DNA from: Dietzia sp. B32
GTDB lineage: Bacteria; Actinomycetota; Actinomycetes; Mycobacteriales; Mycobacteriaceae
DNA: 64,000 bases
Direction of reading: 5' to 3'
Assembly (NCBI RefSeq): GCF_024732245.1
Contig: NZ_CP093845.1
Span: 682,001 to 746,000 of the forward strand
In this document: in pieces, positions 26,874-36,098 of the stretch
Layout of the letters: each line of letters opens with the position of its first letter
How positions within the stretch are numbered: the first letter of the stretch is position 1
Translations under genes and position numbers: made by a program
Notes under the pieces: model-generated
What the model saw: the letters and a program-made list of their open reading frames with translations, nothing else
Told to the model about the DNA's origin: nothing
The model's database searches: none

Positions 26874-28385
26874 ATGAGTGATGAGCCGAAACCGCCTCCC
26901 GCGCCGGGTGCAGAGGAGGAGCACGTCGACCGGTCCGTCCTCATCGGCATCGGGGGTCGCTGGGTCACCGACTGGGCGTTGCGGCTGGCCATCCTGCTCG
27001 TCGCCTGCTGGCTCGTGTCCCGTATCGGCGGCGCACTGTGGGTGGGGATCCTCCCGATCCTGCTGGCGCTCATCGTCTCCACCGTGCTGTGGCCCCCGAC
27101 GGGGTGGATGACCCGACACGGCGTCCCCAAGTCGTTGGCCGCGCTCATCTCCCTGGTCGGGTCCCTCGGGGTGGTCGCCGGGGTCATCGCGCTGATCGCC
27201 CCGTCGATCGTCGAGCAGAGTGTCCAGCTCGCGGATCAGACCTCCGACGCGATCGGCGAGGTCCAGGACTGGCTCCGCGGGCCCCCGCTCAACATCCGTG
27301 ACGAGCAACTCGACGGTGTCCTGGGTCAGCTCAGTTCGACCCTCCAGGATCGCGGCGACCAGATCGCCAACGGGGTGTTCACCGGGGTGACCGCGGTGGG
27401 TTCCCTCGTCGTCACCCTCGTCCTGGTGCTGGTCCTCACCTTCTTCTTCATCAAGGACGGCCCGCGCTTCCTCCCGTTCGTCCGTCGGATCGCCGGCCGC
27501 AACGCCGGCCGCCACCTCACCGAGGTCGCCACCCGCGCGTGGAACACCCTGGGCGGGTTCATCCGGACGCAGGCGATCGTCTCGTTCGTCGACGCCTCCC
27601 TCATCGGAATCGCCCTGGTCGTCCTCGGGGTCCCCCTGGCGTGGGCGCTGGCTGTGATCACGTTCCTCGCCGGCTTCATCCCCATCGTCGGTGCGTTCAC
27701 CGCCGGCGCACTGGCGGTCCTCATCGCACTCGTCGCCAATGGGTTCACCACGGCGATCATCGTGCTGATCGTGATCGTCGCCGTGCAGCAGCTCGAGGGC
27801 AATATCCTCCAGCCGATCCTGCAGTCCCGGGCGATGAACCTGCATCCGGTCGTGGTGCTGTTGGGCGTCGCCGCCGGCAGTACCCTGTTCGGCATCGTCG
27901 GCGCGTTCCTCGCCGTCCCGATCCTGGCCGTGGTCGCGGTCATCCTGCGGTATCTGGGCGAACAGATCGATCTGCGGACCGGGGACGTCACCGCCTCCGA
28001 CCTCGCGTCGGCGACAGACGAGGGTCGCCTGACGGCCTGGCTGGGTGAACTGTCGAGCTCGCGTTTCGCCCCCCTGCGCAAGAGCAGTAGCGCCATCATG
28101 GCCGGGATGATGGACGCGCGCCCGGGTCTCGGGGTCGGGGCGCCGGGGATGGTCCCGCCCGTGGTGCCCCGACCGGGCGCCACAGCGGTGGGGACCGGAG
28201 GGGACGACGACGAGGTCGTCCCCCCGACCCCCGATGCCACCGATCCGTCTGCGGACGAGGCGGATCCGCCCACCGGCCCGGTCGACCCCGACGCCGTGAC
28301 CGGCGACCGCCCGTCGCCGTCGGAAGGCAGGACCAACCCCCTGAGACGCTTCGGCCGATTCCTCGCGCGACGCCTCGAAGGTTAG
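26874..28385 (+). CDS. AI-2E family transporter (PerM-like)
   Basis: A 503-residue membrane protein of the AI-2E exporter/PerM superfamily. About eight helices are visible, with the two family hallmarks: the long soluble loop after helix 3 (QLADQTSDAIGEVQDWLRGPP and onward) and the late block FIPIVGAFTAGALAVLIAL, VAVQQLEGNILQPILQSRAMNLHPVVVLL. The last ~120 residues are a low-complexity Pro/Asp/Thr-rich cytoplasmic tail. It could export a signal or act as Na+/H+ or turgor transporter; no ligand is evident. ATG 26874 (MSDEPKP) is chosen, with ATG 26865 three codons upstream as alternative. It is divergent from ychF and ends 11 bases before the DUF6542 gene. Confidence 0.85.
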   Translation: MSDEPKPPPAPGAEEEHVDRSVLIGIGGRWVTDWALRLAILLVACWLVSRIGGALWVGILPILLALIVSTVLWPPTGWMTRHGVPKSLAALISLVGSLGVVAGVIALIAPSIVEQSVQLADQTSDAIGEVQDWLRGPPLNIRDEQLDGVLGQLSSTLQDRGDQIANGVFTGVTAVGSLVVTLVLVLVLTFFFIKDGPRFLPFVRRIAGRNAGRHLTEVATRAWNTLGGFIRTQAIVSFVDASLIGIALVVLGVPLAWALAVITFLAGFIPIVGAFTAGALAVLIALVANGFTTAIIVLIVIVAVQQLEGNILQPILQSRAMNLHPVVVLLGVAAGSTLFGIVGAFLAVPILAVVAVILRYLGEQIDLRTGDVTASDLASATDEGRLTAWLGELSSSRFAPLRKSSSAIMAGMMDARPGLGVGAPGMVPPVVPRPGATAVGTGGDDDEVVPPTPDATDPSADEADPPTGPVDPDAVTGDRPSPSEGRTNPLRRFGRFLARRLEG

Positions 28386-28396
28386 AGTCATGTCCC

Positions 28397-28894
28397 GTGA
28401 GTAGACGCAGGAGTGGCCGGGTACCGGCGGACGAACGGTCCGTGGTGTCCTCCGTAAGGGGGCTTCCCGCCTGGACAGCGGTCCTGTTGGCGGTGGCGAT
28501 CTCACTGACCGGCGTGGCGATCGACTCGATCTCCGGAGAGCTCGGCACGTCGTTCACGATCACGTTCTTCCTCGGCTGCCTCGTGTCCGTGCTCGCGGTC
28601 GTCCGTCGCTCGGTGTTCGTCGCCGGGGTTCAGCCGCCGATCATCATGGCCGTGCTGGTGCCGCTGGTCTACGTCACCTCCGGCGTCGGTGCCGGCGCGG
28701 ACGTCTTCTCGCGGACGCAGCTCGTCTCGATCATCCTGCCGTTGGCGACCCGCTTCCCGCTGATGATGACCACCACGATCGTGGTGGTCGGGATCGCCCT
28801 GATCCGGGCCTTCGTGTGGGAACCGCGTCCCCGGAACTCCCGTCCGGTGGCCCCCCTCGTACAGCGGAGCGCCCCGGCGCACTCCCGCCGCTGA
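28397..28894 (+). CDS. DUF6542 membrane protein
   Basis: A 165-residue protein with four hydrophobic helices (AWTAVLLAVAISLTGVAIDSI; FTITFFLGCLVSVLAVV; PPIIMAVLVPLVYVTSG; TTTIVVVGIALIRAFVW) and a basic N- and C-terminus. It corresponds in position and features to the DUF6542 gene between ychF and ispH in mycobacteria (the Rv1111c place). Function unknown; the conserved location suggests a cell envelope role. Start is the GTG at 28397, 11 bases after the AI-2E gene, with which it is likely co-transcribed. Confidence 0.78.
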   Translation: MSRRRSGRVPADERSVVSSVRGLPAWTAVLLAVAISLTGVAIDSISGELGTSFTITFFLGCLVSVLAVVRRSVFVAGVQPPIIMAVLVPLVYVTSGVGAGADVFSRTQLVSIILPLATRFPLMMTTTIVVVGIALIRAFVWEPRPRNSRPVAPLVQRSAPAHSRR

Positions 28895-28935
28895 AGGCAG
28901 GGGGCGCCGCGGCGCTCTCCGGATACACCACGTCT

Positions 28936-28959
28936 CCCCCGCCGCTTCTCCGGCGGGGG
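28936..28959. terminator. Bidirectional hairpin between DUF6542 and ispH
   Basis: A perfect 9-base-pair stem cccccgccg/cggcggggg with a 6-base loop lies between two convergent genes, 7 bases from the ispH stop, and can serve both directions. Confidence 0.75.
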
Positions 28960-28966
28960 CGACCGA

Positions 28967-29983
28967 TCAGACCTTCTTGGGGACCCGCAGCTCACGGGGC
29001 AGCGAGAACGTGATGGTCTCCTGCGCCGTCCGCACCGTGGAGACGTCGCCGAAGCCGTGGTCGGCAAGCAGGTCCACCACGCCCCGCACGAGGATCTCCG
29101 GCACGGACGCGCCCGAGGTGACCCCGACCGTGGTGACGCCCTCGAACCAGGACGTGTCGATCTCCTTGGCGTAGTCCACCAAGTGCGCGTCGCGGGCTCC
29201 CGCCTGCAGCGCGACCTCCACCAGTCGCACGGAGTTGGACGAGTTCTGTGAACCCACCACGATCACGAGGTCGCACTGCGGGGCCATGGTCTTGACCGCG
29301 ACCTGACGGTTCTGCGTGGCGTAGCAGATGTCGTCGGAGGGCGGGTCGATGAGCGTGGGGTACTTCTGCTTGAGGCGGCGCACCGTCTCCATGGTCTCGT
29401 CCACGCTGAGCGTGGTCTGCGAGAGCCAGATTAGCTTTTCGGTGTCCACGGGGATGTCCAGTTCGTCGACGGAGTCGGGCCCGTCGACCAGTGTCACCAC
29501 GTCGGGCGCCTCACCGGCGGTCCCCTCGACCTCCTCGTGACCCTCGTGGCCCACCAGCAGGATGAGGTAACCCTCGCGCGCGAAGCGCTTGACCTCGGTG
29601 TGCACCTTGGTCACCAGGGGGCAGGTGGCGTCGAACGTCTTGAGTTCGAGCCGGAGGGCGCTCTCCCGGACGGCGGGCGAGACCCCGTGCGCCGAGAACA
29701 CGAGGTTCGCCCCGCGCGGGACCTCGTCGGTCTCGTCGACGAAGATCACGCCCTGGTCGGTGAAGGACTCCACGACGTGCTTGTTGTGGACGATCTCCTT
29801 GCGGACGTACAGCGGTGCCCCGTGCTTGGCCAGGGCTTTCTCGACCGTCTCGACGGCTCGGTCGACGCCGGCACAGTAGCCGCGCGGTTCCGCGAGTAGT
29901 ACCCGCTTGGTTGCCGGTTCGGCGATCATGTCGGTCTGCTCGGTCATGTCCCCAGGGTACGGTTCATACTGGATTTCGACCAT
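28967..29983 (-). CDS. ispH: 4-hydroxy-3-methylbut-2-enyl diphosphate reductase (IspH/LytB)
   Basis: A 338-residue [4Fe-4S] enzyme catalysing the last step of the MEP isoprenoid pathway, giving IPP and DMAPP. The three cluster cysteines are visible: Cys37 in [12 protein letters not shown], Cys121 in [12 protein letters not shown] and Cys220 in [11 protein letters not shown]. The substrate motifs HNKHVV and [11 protein letters not shown] are also present. The ATG at 29983 is chosen because GGGAGG lies 5 bases upstream; ATG 29947 is an internal alternative. The ~25-residue N-terminal extension before [12 protein letters not shown] is normal for mycobacterial LytB2. It is divergent from the lipid-droplet-type gene. 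Confidence 0.97.
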   Translation of the reverse strand: MVEIQYEPYPGDMTEQTDMIAEPATKRVLLAEPRGYCAGVDRAVETVEKALAKHGAPLYVRKEIVHNKHVVESFTDQGVIFVDETDEVPRGANLVFSAHGVSPAVRESALRLELKTFDATCPLVTKVHTEVKRFAREGYLILLVGHEGHEEVEGTAGEAPDVVTLVDGPDSVDELDIPVDTEKLIWLSQTTLSVDETMETVRRLKQKYPTLIDPPSDDICYATQNRQVAVKTMAPQCDLVIVVGSQNSSNSVRLVEVALQAGARDAHLVDYAKEIDTSWFEGVTTVGVTSGASVPEILVRGVVDLLADHGFGDVSTVRTAQETITFSLPRELRVPKKV

Positions 29984-30020
29984 TACGCCTCCCTTCACGC
30001 CCCCCGGCAGAGAGGTCCGC

Positions 30021-30416
30021 ATGTTCAGACCCCTGTTCCTGACCCGTGCCTCGATCGGACTCGCCGCCACCGCGGCCGAGCGTGTCGTGGCCCTGCCCGG
30101 CCGTGCGGTCGAGGCGGTCACCACGCTGCCCGGCATCCCCGTGCGGGTCGCCGGCGGTCTGGTGCAGTCCTACCTCCACGCCGGTCAGGCCCTCACCGAC
30201 CTGGCCGTGAAGGGCGACAAGGTACTGGCCTCCGTCTTCCCCGCCCGGTCCGATCAGCCGGAGTGGGCGACGTTCGACGAGGACGAGGCCGACCCCGACG
30301 AGGTCCTGGACGTGTCCTACCGGGTCTACGGTTCGTCCTCCGCCGCCGGTCGGGGCCGCGGCAGCGACGACGACCCCGACGTGCCGACCGGCCGCGTCAC
30401 CCCCCGCGACGCGTGA
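30021..30416 (+). CDS. Lipid droplet-associated protein-like (Rv1109c position)
   Basis: A 131-residue small protein: [69 protein letters not shown] forms an amphipathic, alanine-rich N-terminal half (core [20 protein letters not shown]), followed by an acidic tail [11 protein letters not shown]. In mycobacteria and rhodococci the protein encoded here, between ispH and xseA, is annotated as lipid-droplet or lipid-associated; the assignment rests on position and character. Start ATG 30021 has AGAGG upstream. Its TGA overlaps the xseA GTG by 4 bases. Confidence 0.72.
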   Translation: MFRPLFLTRASIGLAATAAERVVALPGRAVEAVTTLPGIPVRVAGGLVQSYLHAGQALTDLAVKGDKVLASVFPARSDQPEWATFDEDEADPDEVLDVSYRVYGSSSAAGRGRGSDDDPDVPTGRVTPRDA

Positions 30417-31780
30417 CGGCCTCCTCTCCCCGCACCCCCAGCAGCGCCGAGCAGCCGTGGCCGGTCCGGGTGGTCTCGGACCAGATCGCGGCGTGGATCC
30501 ACCGGCTCGGGGCGGTGTGGGTCGAGGGGCAGATCACCCAGCTCAGCCTGCGCCCCGGCACCCGGACCGCGTTCCTCACCCTGCGTGACCCCTCCGTGGA
30601 CAACTCGTTGACCCTCACCTGCCCGCCCAGGCTCATCTCGGAGTCGCCGGTACCCGTCACCGAGGGCAGCCGGGTGGTGGTGCGGGGCACCCCGCGCTTC
30701 TACACGGGCCGCGGGTCGTTCTCCCTCCAGGTCTCGGAGATCCGCCCGGTGGGCGTGGGCGAGCTCCTCGCCCGCATCGAGCGTCTCAAGCAGGCGCTCT
30801 CGGCGGAGGGGTTGTTCGATCCCCGCCTCAAGCGGCCCCTGCCGTTCCTGCCCACGTGCGTGGGCCTGATCACCGGACGGGCGAGTGCTGCGGAACGCGA
30901 CGTCGTCGAGGTCGCCCGCGGCCGCTGGCCGGACGTCCGTTTCGCCGTGCGCAACACCCCGGTGCAGGGGGCGTCGGCCGTGCCCCAGATCCTCGATGCG
31001 CTGGCCGGGCTCGACGCGGACCCCGTCGTCGACGTCATCATCCTCGCCCGCGGCGGCGGGTCGGTCGAGGACCTCCTCCCCTTCTCCGACGAGGCCCTCA
31101 TCCGTGCGATCTCGCGGTGCCGCACCCCGGTGGTCTCCGCCATCGGACACGAGCCGGACTCGCCGTTGTCGGACCTCGTCGCCGATCTCCGTGCGGCCAC
31201 CCCCACCGATGCGGCCAAGCGCGTGGTCCCCGACGTGGTCGAGGAGCGGCGCCGCATCGCCGAGGCCCGGTCCCGTACCGCCCGGGCCCTCCGCGGCTGG
31301 GTGGACAGGGAGCGTAACCAGCTGGCGGCCGTGCGGTCGCGGCCGTGCATGGCGAACCCGTACGGGATCGTGGACTCGCGGGCGGAGATCGTCGCCGAGG
31401 CCCTCCGCGCGGCCCGACGCGACATCACCCGGATCATCGACTCGGAGTCCACGTCGCTGGGCCACCTGTCGGCGCGCCTCACCACGCTCGGGCCCGCCGC
31501 CACCCTGGCCCGCGGCTATGCCGTGGTGCAGTCCGTCGCCGGGAGCCACGACGGCCGGGTGGTCTCGTCGATCGCCGACGCCCCACCCGGTTCGCAGCTG
31601 CGGATCCGCGTCTCCGACGGTTCCATCTCCGCGGCGGCACTCGGGTCGACACCCGCCGCCGGCCGCACAACCCCGTCCCCTGACACCTCCGAGCCCCAGA
31701 CACCCGAGCCCCCGACACCCGCGCCCCAGACACCCGCGCCCCAGACACCCGCGCCCCCCAATCCCGAGGAGCAGTCCTGA
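30413..31780 (+). CDS. xseA: Exodeoxyribonuclease VII large subunit
   Basis: A 455-residue XseA. Residues about 10-105 hold the OB-fold ([29 protein letters not shown] as the family opening, core [10 protein letters not shown]), then the catalytic domain with [44 protein letters not shown] and [28 protein letters not shown], which carries the conserved catalytic His and Asp residues. The last ~40 residues are a Pro/Gln/Thr repeat tail not usual in XseA. The GTG start overlaps the previous stop (GTGA), and its own stop overlaps the xseB ATG (TGATG). The complex with XseB trims ssDNA. Confidence 0.95.
   Translation: MTASSPRTPSSAEQPWPVRVVSDQIAAWIHRLGAVWVEGQITQLSLRPGTRTAFLTLRDPSVDNSLTLTCPPRLISESPVPVTEGSRVVVRGTPRFYTGRGSFSLQVSEIRPVGVGELLARIERLKQALSAEGLFDPRLKRPLPFLPTCVGLITGRASAAERDVVEVARGRWPDVRFAVRNTPVQGASAVPQILDALAGLDADPVVDVIILARGGGSVEDLLPFSDEALIRAISRCRTPVVSAIGHEPDSPLSDLVADLRAATPTDAAKRVVPDVVEERRRIAEARSRTARALRGWVDRERNQLAAVRSRPCMANPYGIVDSRAEIVAEALRAARRDITRIIDSESTSLGHLSARLTTLGPAATLARGYAVVQSVAGSHDGRVVSSIADAPPGSQLRIRVSDGSISAAALGSTPAAGRTTPSPDTSEPQTPEPPTPAPQTPAPQTPAPPNPEEQS
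31693..31752 (+). repeat. 15-base tandem repeat in the 3' part of xseA
   Basis: Four adjacent 15-base units (gccccagacacccgc with few changes) encode the repeated PQTPA-type C-terminal tail of XseA. The period is a multiple of three, so the reading frame survives copy-number change. Confidence 0.9.
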
Positions 31781-32013
31781 TGTCCGACGAGCAGACCCCC
31801 GTCTCCGAACTGGGGTACGAGCAGGCCCGCGACGAGCTGATCGAGGTGGTCCGCATCCTCGAGGCCGGGGGCCAGGACCTCGACGCCTCGCTGGCGTTGT
31901 GGGAGCGCGGTGAGGAACTCGCCGCGCGGTGCACCGAGCACCTCGACGGTGCCCGTGCGCGGATCGACGCCGTCCTCGGCGACGACGACGAGGGCGGCTC
32001 CGACCGGGGCTGA
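31780..32013 (+). CDS. xseB: Exodeoxyribonuclease VII small subunit
   Basis: A 77-residue helical Xse[54 protein letters not shown] covers the whole family domain (signature [15 protein letters not shown] near residues 34-48). Several copies of this subunit bind each XseA to form active exonuclease VII. The ATG shares its A with the xseA stop (TGATG), giving tight coupling. The acidic last ten residues ([10 protein letters not shown]) are variable in the family. Confidence 0.95.
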   Translation: MSDEQTPVSELGYEQARDELIEVVRILEAGGQDLDASLALWERGEELAARCTEHLDGARARIDAVLGDDDEGGSDRG

Positions 32014-32086
32014 GCCCGTCGCCCGGCCGGGCACGAACACCGACCGCGGCCCCGATGCGATCACCGCGTGCACCGCACGCGGGCAG

Positions 32087-32647
32087 CTACCGGGTCGGCA
32101 GTGGCTGCTCGCCCTGCACCGCAGCGGCGAGTGACTCGAAATCGGACGTCGGCGCGGATCCGGTGACGGCGACGCGGACGTCGTCGAGGTCGAGCACCCA
32201 CACCGGCCGGACGTCGTCCCCGGTGAAGACCGCCCACTCGCGACCGGAGACCGGCACCATCGTCCGGCTGGGCCGCGGCCCGCCGCCCAGGGACCGGAAC
32301 GCGTCCTCGGGGGCGTCTGACTGGACGAGTTCGACGTAGCTGCGCTCGCCGGTCACCCAGCCCACGTGGCTGGACGTGGTCCCGGCGAAGCCCTGGACGC
32401 GACCCGAGTTGGGGGTCCAGCTGTCGGGGACCTCGGGCGAGCGGATCGGGAAACCCAGACTCCGGGCGTCCTGTTCCAGCGAGGCCTGTGCGTCGAAGTC
32501 GGGGATCTGTCCCTGCTGCGGGCCGGACGGGCTGAAGGTGCACAGCCCGGCCACTCCGGCGAAGACGCCGCAGATCACCATGAGCACCACCACCGACCAG
32601 AACATGTCGCGGTTGCCCTGCAGGATTCTCGGTTTCGACTCGGCCAC
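32087..32647 (-). CDS. DUF4245 membrane-anchored protein
   Basis: A 186-residue protein with one N-terminal membrane helix ([21 protein letters not shown]) directly after [10 protein letters not shown], and an extracytoplasmic domain with the family pattern [21 protein letters not shown] and [22 protein letters not shown]4245 is specific to Actinobacteria and sits in the same place in mycobacteria (between xseB and glpX, Rv1100). Function unknown. Start GTG 32647 chosen from the family-like N-terminus MAESKPRIL; longer in-frame extension is out of character. Divergent from glpX with a 122-base gap. Confidence 0.82.
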   Translation of the reverse strand: MAESKPRILQGNRDMFWSVVVLMVICGVFAGVAGLCTFSPSGPQQGQIPDFDAQASLEQDARSLGFPIRSPEVPDSWTPNSGRVQGFAGTTSSHVGWVTGERSYVELVQSDAPEDAFRSLGGGPRPSRTMVPVSGREWAVFTGDDVRPVWVLDLDDVRVAVTGSAPTSDFESLAAAVQGEQPLPTR

Positions 32648-32769
32648 GCCTGCGAGTATCCCACCCACCCGGGGCGAGTCCGGCGCGTGGCCCCCGGCGG
32701 GGTGACCGAGGTGGAACAATGGGCGCCGACACCCCACCGAGAACGCCATTACGAGGAGCCAGACCACCT

Positions 32770-33780
32770 ATGTCCCACACCAAGCGCCCCGATCGAAACC
32801 TCGCCATGGAGCTGGTCCGTGTGACCGAGGCCGCGGCCCTGGCAGCCGGACGATGGGTCGGGCGTGGTGACAAGAACGGCGGCGACGGCGCTGCGGTGGA
32901 CGCGATGCGGGAGCTCATCTCGACCGTCGACATGGACGGCGTCGTGGTGATCGGTGAGGGCGAGAAGGACGAGGCGCCCATGCTCTTCAACGGCGAGAAG
33001 GTCGGCACCGGCGAGGGGCCGGCCGTCGACGTGGCCGTGGACCCCATCGACGGCACGCGGCTCATGGCGGAGGGCCGGCCCAACTCGATCGCGGTGATCG
33101 CCGTCGCCGAGCGCGGTTCGATGTTCGATCCGTCCGCCGTGTTCTACATGCGCAAGATCGCCGTGGGCCCGGACGCCGTCGGCAGGATCGACCTCGCCAA
33201 GTCCACCGAGTGGAACATTCGGTCGGTCGCCGAGGCCAAGAACATCGACGTCGGGGACATGACGGTGTGCGTCCTCGACCGGCCGCGCCACGCCGAGCTC
33301 ATCGCCGAGATCCGTGCCGCGGGCGCCAAGGTGCGGCTCATCATGGACGGCGACGTCGCCGGCGGTGTGGCCGCGGCCTCCGACGACAGCTCGGTGGACA
33401 TGCTCATGGGCATCGGCGGTACGCCCGAGGGGATCATCACCGCATGCGCGTTGAAGTGCATGGGCGGCGAGATCCAGGGGCAGCTGTGGCCGCAGGACGA
33501 GGCGGAGCGCCAGAAGGCGGTCGACGCCGGACTCGACGTCGACGCGATCCTCGGCACGGACGATCTGGTCAAGGGCGACAACTGTTTCTTCGCCGCCACC
33601 GGCATCACCAACGGCGACATGGTCCGCGGCGTGAGCTACCGCTCCAACGGCGCCGTCACCCGCTCGCTGGTGATGCGGTCCAAGTCGGGCACCGTCCGCC
33701 ACGTCGAGGGCCGCCACAAGATGGAGAAGCTCCGCGAGTTCTCCGCCGTGGACTACGGCCAGGCCACCGGCGGCAACTGA
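32770..33780 (+). CDS. glpX: Fructose-1,6-bisphosphatase class II
   Basis: A 336-residue GlpX-type phosphatase, the gluconeogenic FBPase of Actinobacteria. Landmarks are [26 protein letters not shown] (metal ligands), [15 protein letters not shown] (Asp-Pro-Ile-Asp-Gly lithium-sensitive phosphatase motif) and MDGDVAGGV with [20 protein letters not shown]. The ATG at 32770 has GAGGAG about 12 bases upstream, and [20 protein letters not shown] is the usual N-terminus. It works in gluconeogenesis, needed when cells grow on the fatty or organic acids that the downstream clusters would degrade. Confidence 0.97.
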   Translation: MSHTKRPDRNLAMELVRVTEAAALAAGRWVGRGDKNGGDGAAVDAMRELISTVDMDGVVVIGEGEKDEAPMLFNGEKVGTGEGPAVDVAVDPIDGTRLMAEGRPNSIAVIAVAERGSMFDPSAVFYMRKIAVGPDAVGRIDLAKSTEWNIRSVAEAKNIDVGDMTVCVLDRPRHAELIAEIRAAGAKVRLIMDGDVAGGVAAASDDSSVDMLMGIGGTPEGIITACALKCMGGEIQGQLWPQDEAERQKAVDAGLDVDAILGTDDLVKGDNCFFAATGITNGDMVRGVSYRSNGAVTRSLVMRSKSGTVRHVEGRHKMEKLREFSAVDYGQATGGN

Positions 33781-33798
33781 GCACTCCCCCGGCAACCC

Positions 33799-33840
33799 GC
33801 GCCCGCCGCACCGGACTCTCCTGCACGGTGCGGCGGGCGC
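33799..33840 (+). terminator. Hairpin between glpX and fum
   Basis: A perfect 15-base-pair stem (33799-33813 with 33826-33840) with a 12-base loop, 18 bases after the glpX stop and 17 bases before the fum start. It may limit read-through between the two genes. Confidence 0.8.
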
Positions 33841-33856
33841 GCCTAGTCTGGCCGGT

Positions 33857-35260
33857 ATGGCCGATCAGACTGAATTCCGTATCGAACACGACACGATGGG
33901 CGAGGTCCGGGTCCCCGTGGACGCCCTCTGGCGGGCACAGACCCAGCGCGCGGTCGAGAACTTCCCCGTTTCGGGTAGCGGGCTCGAGCGCGCGCAGATC
34001 CGTGCGCTCGGCCTGTTGAAGTCCGCCTGCGCGACCGTCAACGGCCGGCTGGGGCTGCTCGACCCCGACAAGGTCGACGCTATCGTCGCCGCGGCCGGAC
34101 GGATCGCCGAGGGCGAGCTGGACGAGCATTTCCCGGTGGACGTGTTCCAGACCGGCTCGGGCACCAGTTCCAACATGAACACCAACGAGGTCATCGCCTC
34201 GTTGTGTGCGGCCGAGGGTGTCACCGTGCATCCCAACGACGACGTCAACATGTCGCAGTCGTCCAATGACACCTTCCCGACCGCGACCCACGTCGCGGCC
34301 ACGGAGGTCGTGATCGCGGATCTCGTCCCCGCCCTGGGCACCCTGGCCGAGTCCTTCGAGGCCAAGGCGGAGCAGTGGCGCGAGGTGGTCAAGCCCGGAC
34401 GCACCCACCTGATGGACGCCGTGCCCGTGACCCTGGGTCAGGAGTTCGCCGGGTACGCCCGCCAGATCCGTGCCGGCGTCGAGCGTGTCTGCGGGACGCT
34501 GCCCCGCGTCGGCGAGCTGCCGATCGGCGGCACCGCCGCGGGCACCGGGCTCAACGCCCCCGACGGCTTCGGCTCCGCCGTGGTCGAGGAGCTGCGCTCC
34601 CTGACCGGGCTCGAGGAGCTCCGTCTGGCGGCGGATCCGTTCGAGGCCCAGGCCGCCCGCGACGGGCTGGTCGAGCTGTCCGGGGCGCTACGCTCCGTCG
34701 CCGTCTCGCTGACCAAGATCGCCAACGACATCCGGTGGATGGGGTCGGGGCCCATGACCGGGCTCTCCGAGATCCACCTGCCGGACCTGCAGCCGGGGTC
34801 GTCGATCATGCCCGGCAAGGTCAACCCGGTGCTGTGTGAGACGGTCGCGCAGGTCGCCGCCCAGGTCGTGGGCAACGACGCGGCCGTCGCCTGGGCGGGC
34901 GCGAGTGGCGCGTTCGAGCTCAACACCGCGATCCCGGTGATGGCGCGAAACGTGCTCGAGTCGGTCCGGATCCTCGCGAATTCCTCCACCCTGTTCGCCG
35001 AGCGCTGCATCGACGGGATCGAGCCCGATGCCGATCGGATGCGTCGCCTCGCCGAGTCCTCCCCCTCGATCGTCACGCCCCTGAACTCGGCGATCGGCTA
35101 CGAGGAGGCCGCCCGGGTCGCCAAGCACGCTCTCGCCGAGGGGATCACCATCCGCGAGGCCGTCATCGCCCTGGGCTTCGTCCCGGACCCGTTGTCCGAG
35201 TCCGAGCTCGACCGCCGACTCGACGTCCTGGGGATGACGGGCCTCGACCGCGAGCGCTGA
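33857..35260 (+). CDS. fumC: Fumarate hydratase class II
   Basis: A 467-residue iron-independent fumarase of the aspartase/fumarase superfamily, interconverting fumarate and malate in the TCA cycle. Signature blocks: [62 protein letters not shown] and the catalytic loop [15 protein letters not shown] (Ser in GSSIMPGK). The family-typical length and an ATG directly at the start of homology support the coordinates. It sits next to glpX as in mycobacteria (fum/glpX, Rv1098c-Rv1099c). Confidence 0.97.
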   Translation: MADQTEFRIEHDTMGEVRVPVDALWRAQTQRAVENFPVSGSGLERAQIRALGLLKSACATVNGRLGLLDPDKVDAIVAAAGRIAEGELDEHFPVDVFQTGSGTSSNMNTNEVIASLCAAEGVTVHPNDDVNMSQSSNDTFPTATHVAATEVVIADLVPALGTLAESFEAKAEQWREVVKPGRTHLMDAVPVTLGQEFAGYARQIRAGVERVCGTLPRVGELPIGGTAAGTGLNAPDGFGSAVVEELRSLTGLEELRLAADPFEAQAARDGLVELSGALRSVAVSLTKIANDIRWMGSGPMTGLSEIHLPDLQPGSSIMPGKVNPVLCETVAQVAAQVVGNDAAVAWAGASGAFELNTAIPVMARNVLESVRILANSSTLFAERCIDGIEPDADRMRRLAESSPSIVTPLNSAIGYEEAARVAKHALAEGITIREAVIALGFVPDPLSESELDRRLDVLGMTGLDRER

Positions 35261-35442
35261 CACCGCCTCACCCTTGCGCCGCCTCACGGCACCGCCGGAC
35301 CACCGGACCACCGCACGGCCTCCCACCGCTCGGCCTCCCACCGCCGATCGGCTGCGCGCCCGGAATGCCCGCCTCGCGGGGAGTTGCGCGTCGGGAATGG
35401 TCCCGACACGCATCGCACCTGCGGCTAGCGGCGCGTACCGGT

Positions 35443-36015
35443 TCAGCCGGAGTGCTCGATGACCCGGATGGACTGGTCCTCCAGGCGGATCTGCCCGTTC
35501 TGGAAATCCGAGTAGATGATCCCGTCGGCGGCGGTCTCGTCGCTCACGGGCCACCCCAACCGGCCGGCCGGCCCGCCGTTGTCGAGGTAGGTGGCGAGGA
35601 TCTGCCCGCGCACGATCTGCGCTCCGGTGGCCGGTGACCAGTAGACGGTCCCGTCGATGAAGTCTTGCTTCCTACCGCCGTCGAGTTCCTCGGCCGGGGC
35701 GACTGGGGCCTGCAGCGCGAGCGGAGTCTCCTTGGCGTCGCTGTACCGGCGGTAGATGGCCATGTTCGTGAGGAACTCGTCCTCGCCGATCTTGACGACG
35801 ATCGGGTCGTCCGCATCGGACCCGGCCGCCTGCCCGACGCCCGGTTGATCCGACGCCCCGTCGGCCTCCGACCCGGCACCGTCCGACCCGGCACCGGTCT
35901 GGGACTGCGCCTCGGCCGGCATGCCACCGGGGACCTGATCGCCGCACGCGCCCAGCACGAGGGCGCACGCGACGACGACCGGGAGCGCGGACACCAGTGT
36001 CGGGCGACGGGACAT
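35443..36015 (-). CDS. LGFP-repeat lipoprotein
   Basis: A 190-residue secreted lipoprotein. The signal peptide RRPTLVSALPVVVACALVLGACG ends in a lipobox LGAC (lipidated Cys at about residue 24). After a Gly/Ser/Asp-rich spacer (residues 30-68), one domain carries YWSPATGAQIVRGQILATYLDNGGPAGRLGWPVSDE, the LGFP-type repeat (core GRLGWPVSDE) that in Corynebacteriales is found in envelope and mycolyltransferase-associated proteins. It probably sits on the cell wall side of the membrane. It stands between the convergent fum gene and phoH. The binding partner is unknown. Confidence 0.85.
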   Translation of the reverse strand: MSRRPTLVSALPVVVACALVLGACGDQVPGGMPAEAQSQTGAGSDGAGSEADGASDQPGVGQAAGSDADDPIVVKIGEDEFLTNMAIYRRYSDAKETPLALQAPVAPAEELDGGRKQDFIDGTVYWSPATGAQIVRGQILATYLDNGGPAGRLGWPVSDETAADGIIYSDFQNGQIRLEDQSIRVIEHSG

Positions 36016-36036
36016 GGGAGACCTCCGTTACGGCAA

Positions 36037-36073
36037 GATTCGGGCCCGGACTCGACGAGCCCGGACCCGAATC
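36037..36073 (-). terminator. Hairpin downstream of phoH2
   Basis: A 13-position stem (36037-36049 with 36061-36073, one mismatch) with an 11-base loop, starting 26 bases past the phoH2 stop on the minus strand and just upstream of the lipoprotein gene. Confidence 0.65.
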
Positions 36074-36098
36074 ATCCCACGGTGCCCGGGGCATCCCG

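Noticed and set aside
26775-28505. Long open frame that would extend ychF by about 577 codons upstream
   Set aside because: It is antisense to the AI-2E transporter gene, its predicted protein is low-complexity Asp/Arg/Gly-rich, and YchF begins at the GTG at 26774 with normal length. Open antisense frames are common at this GC content.
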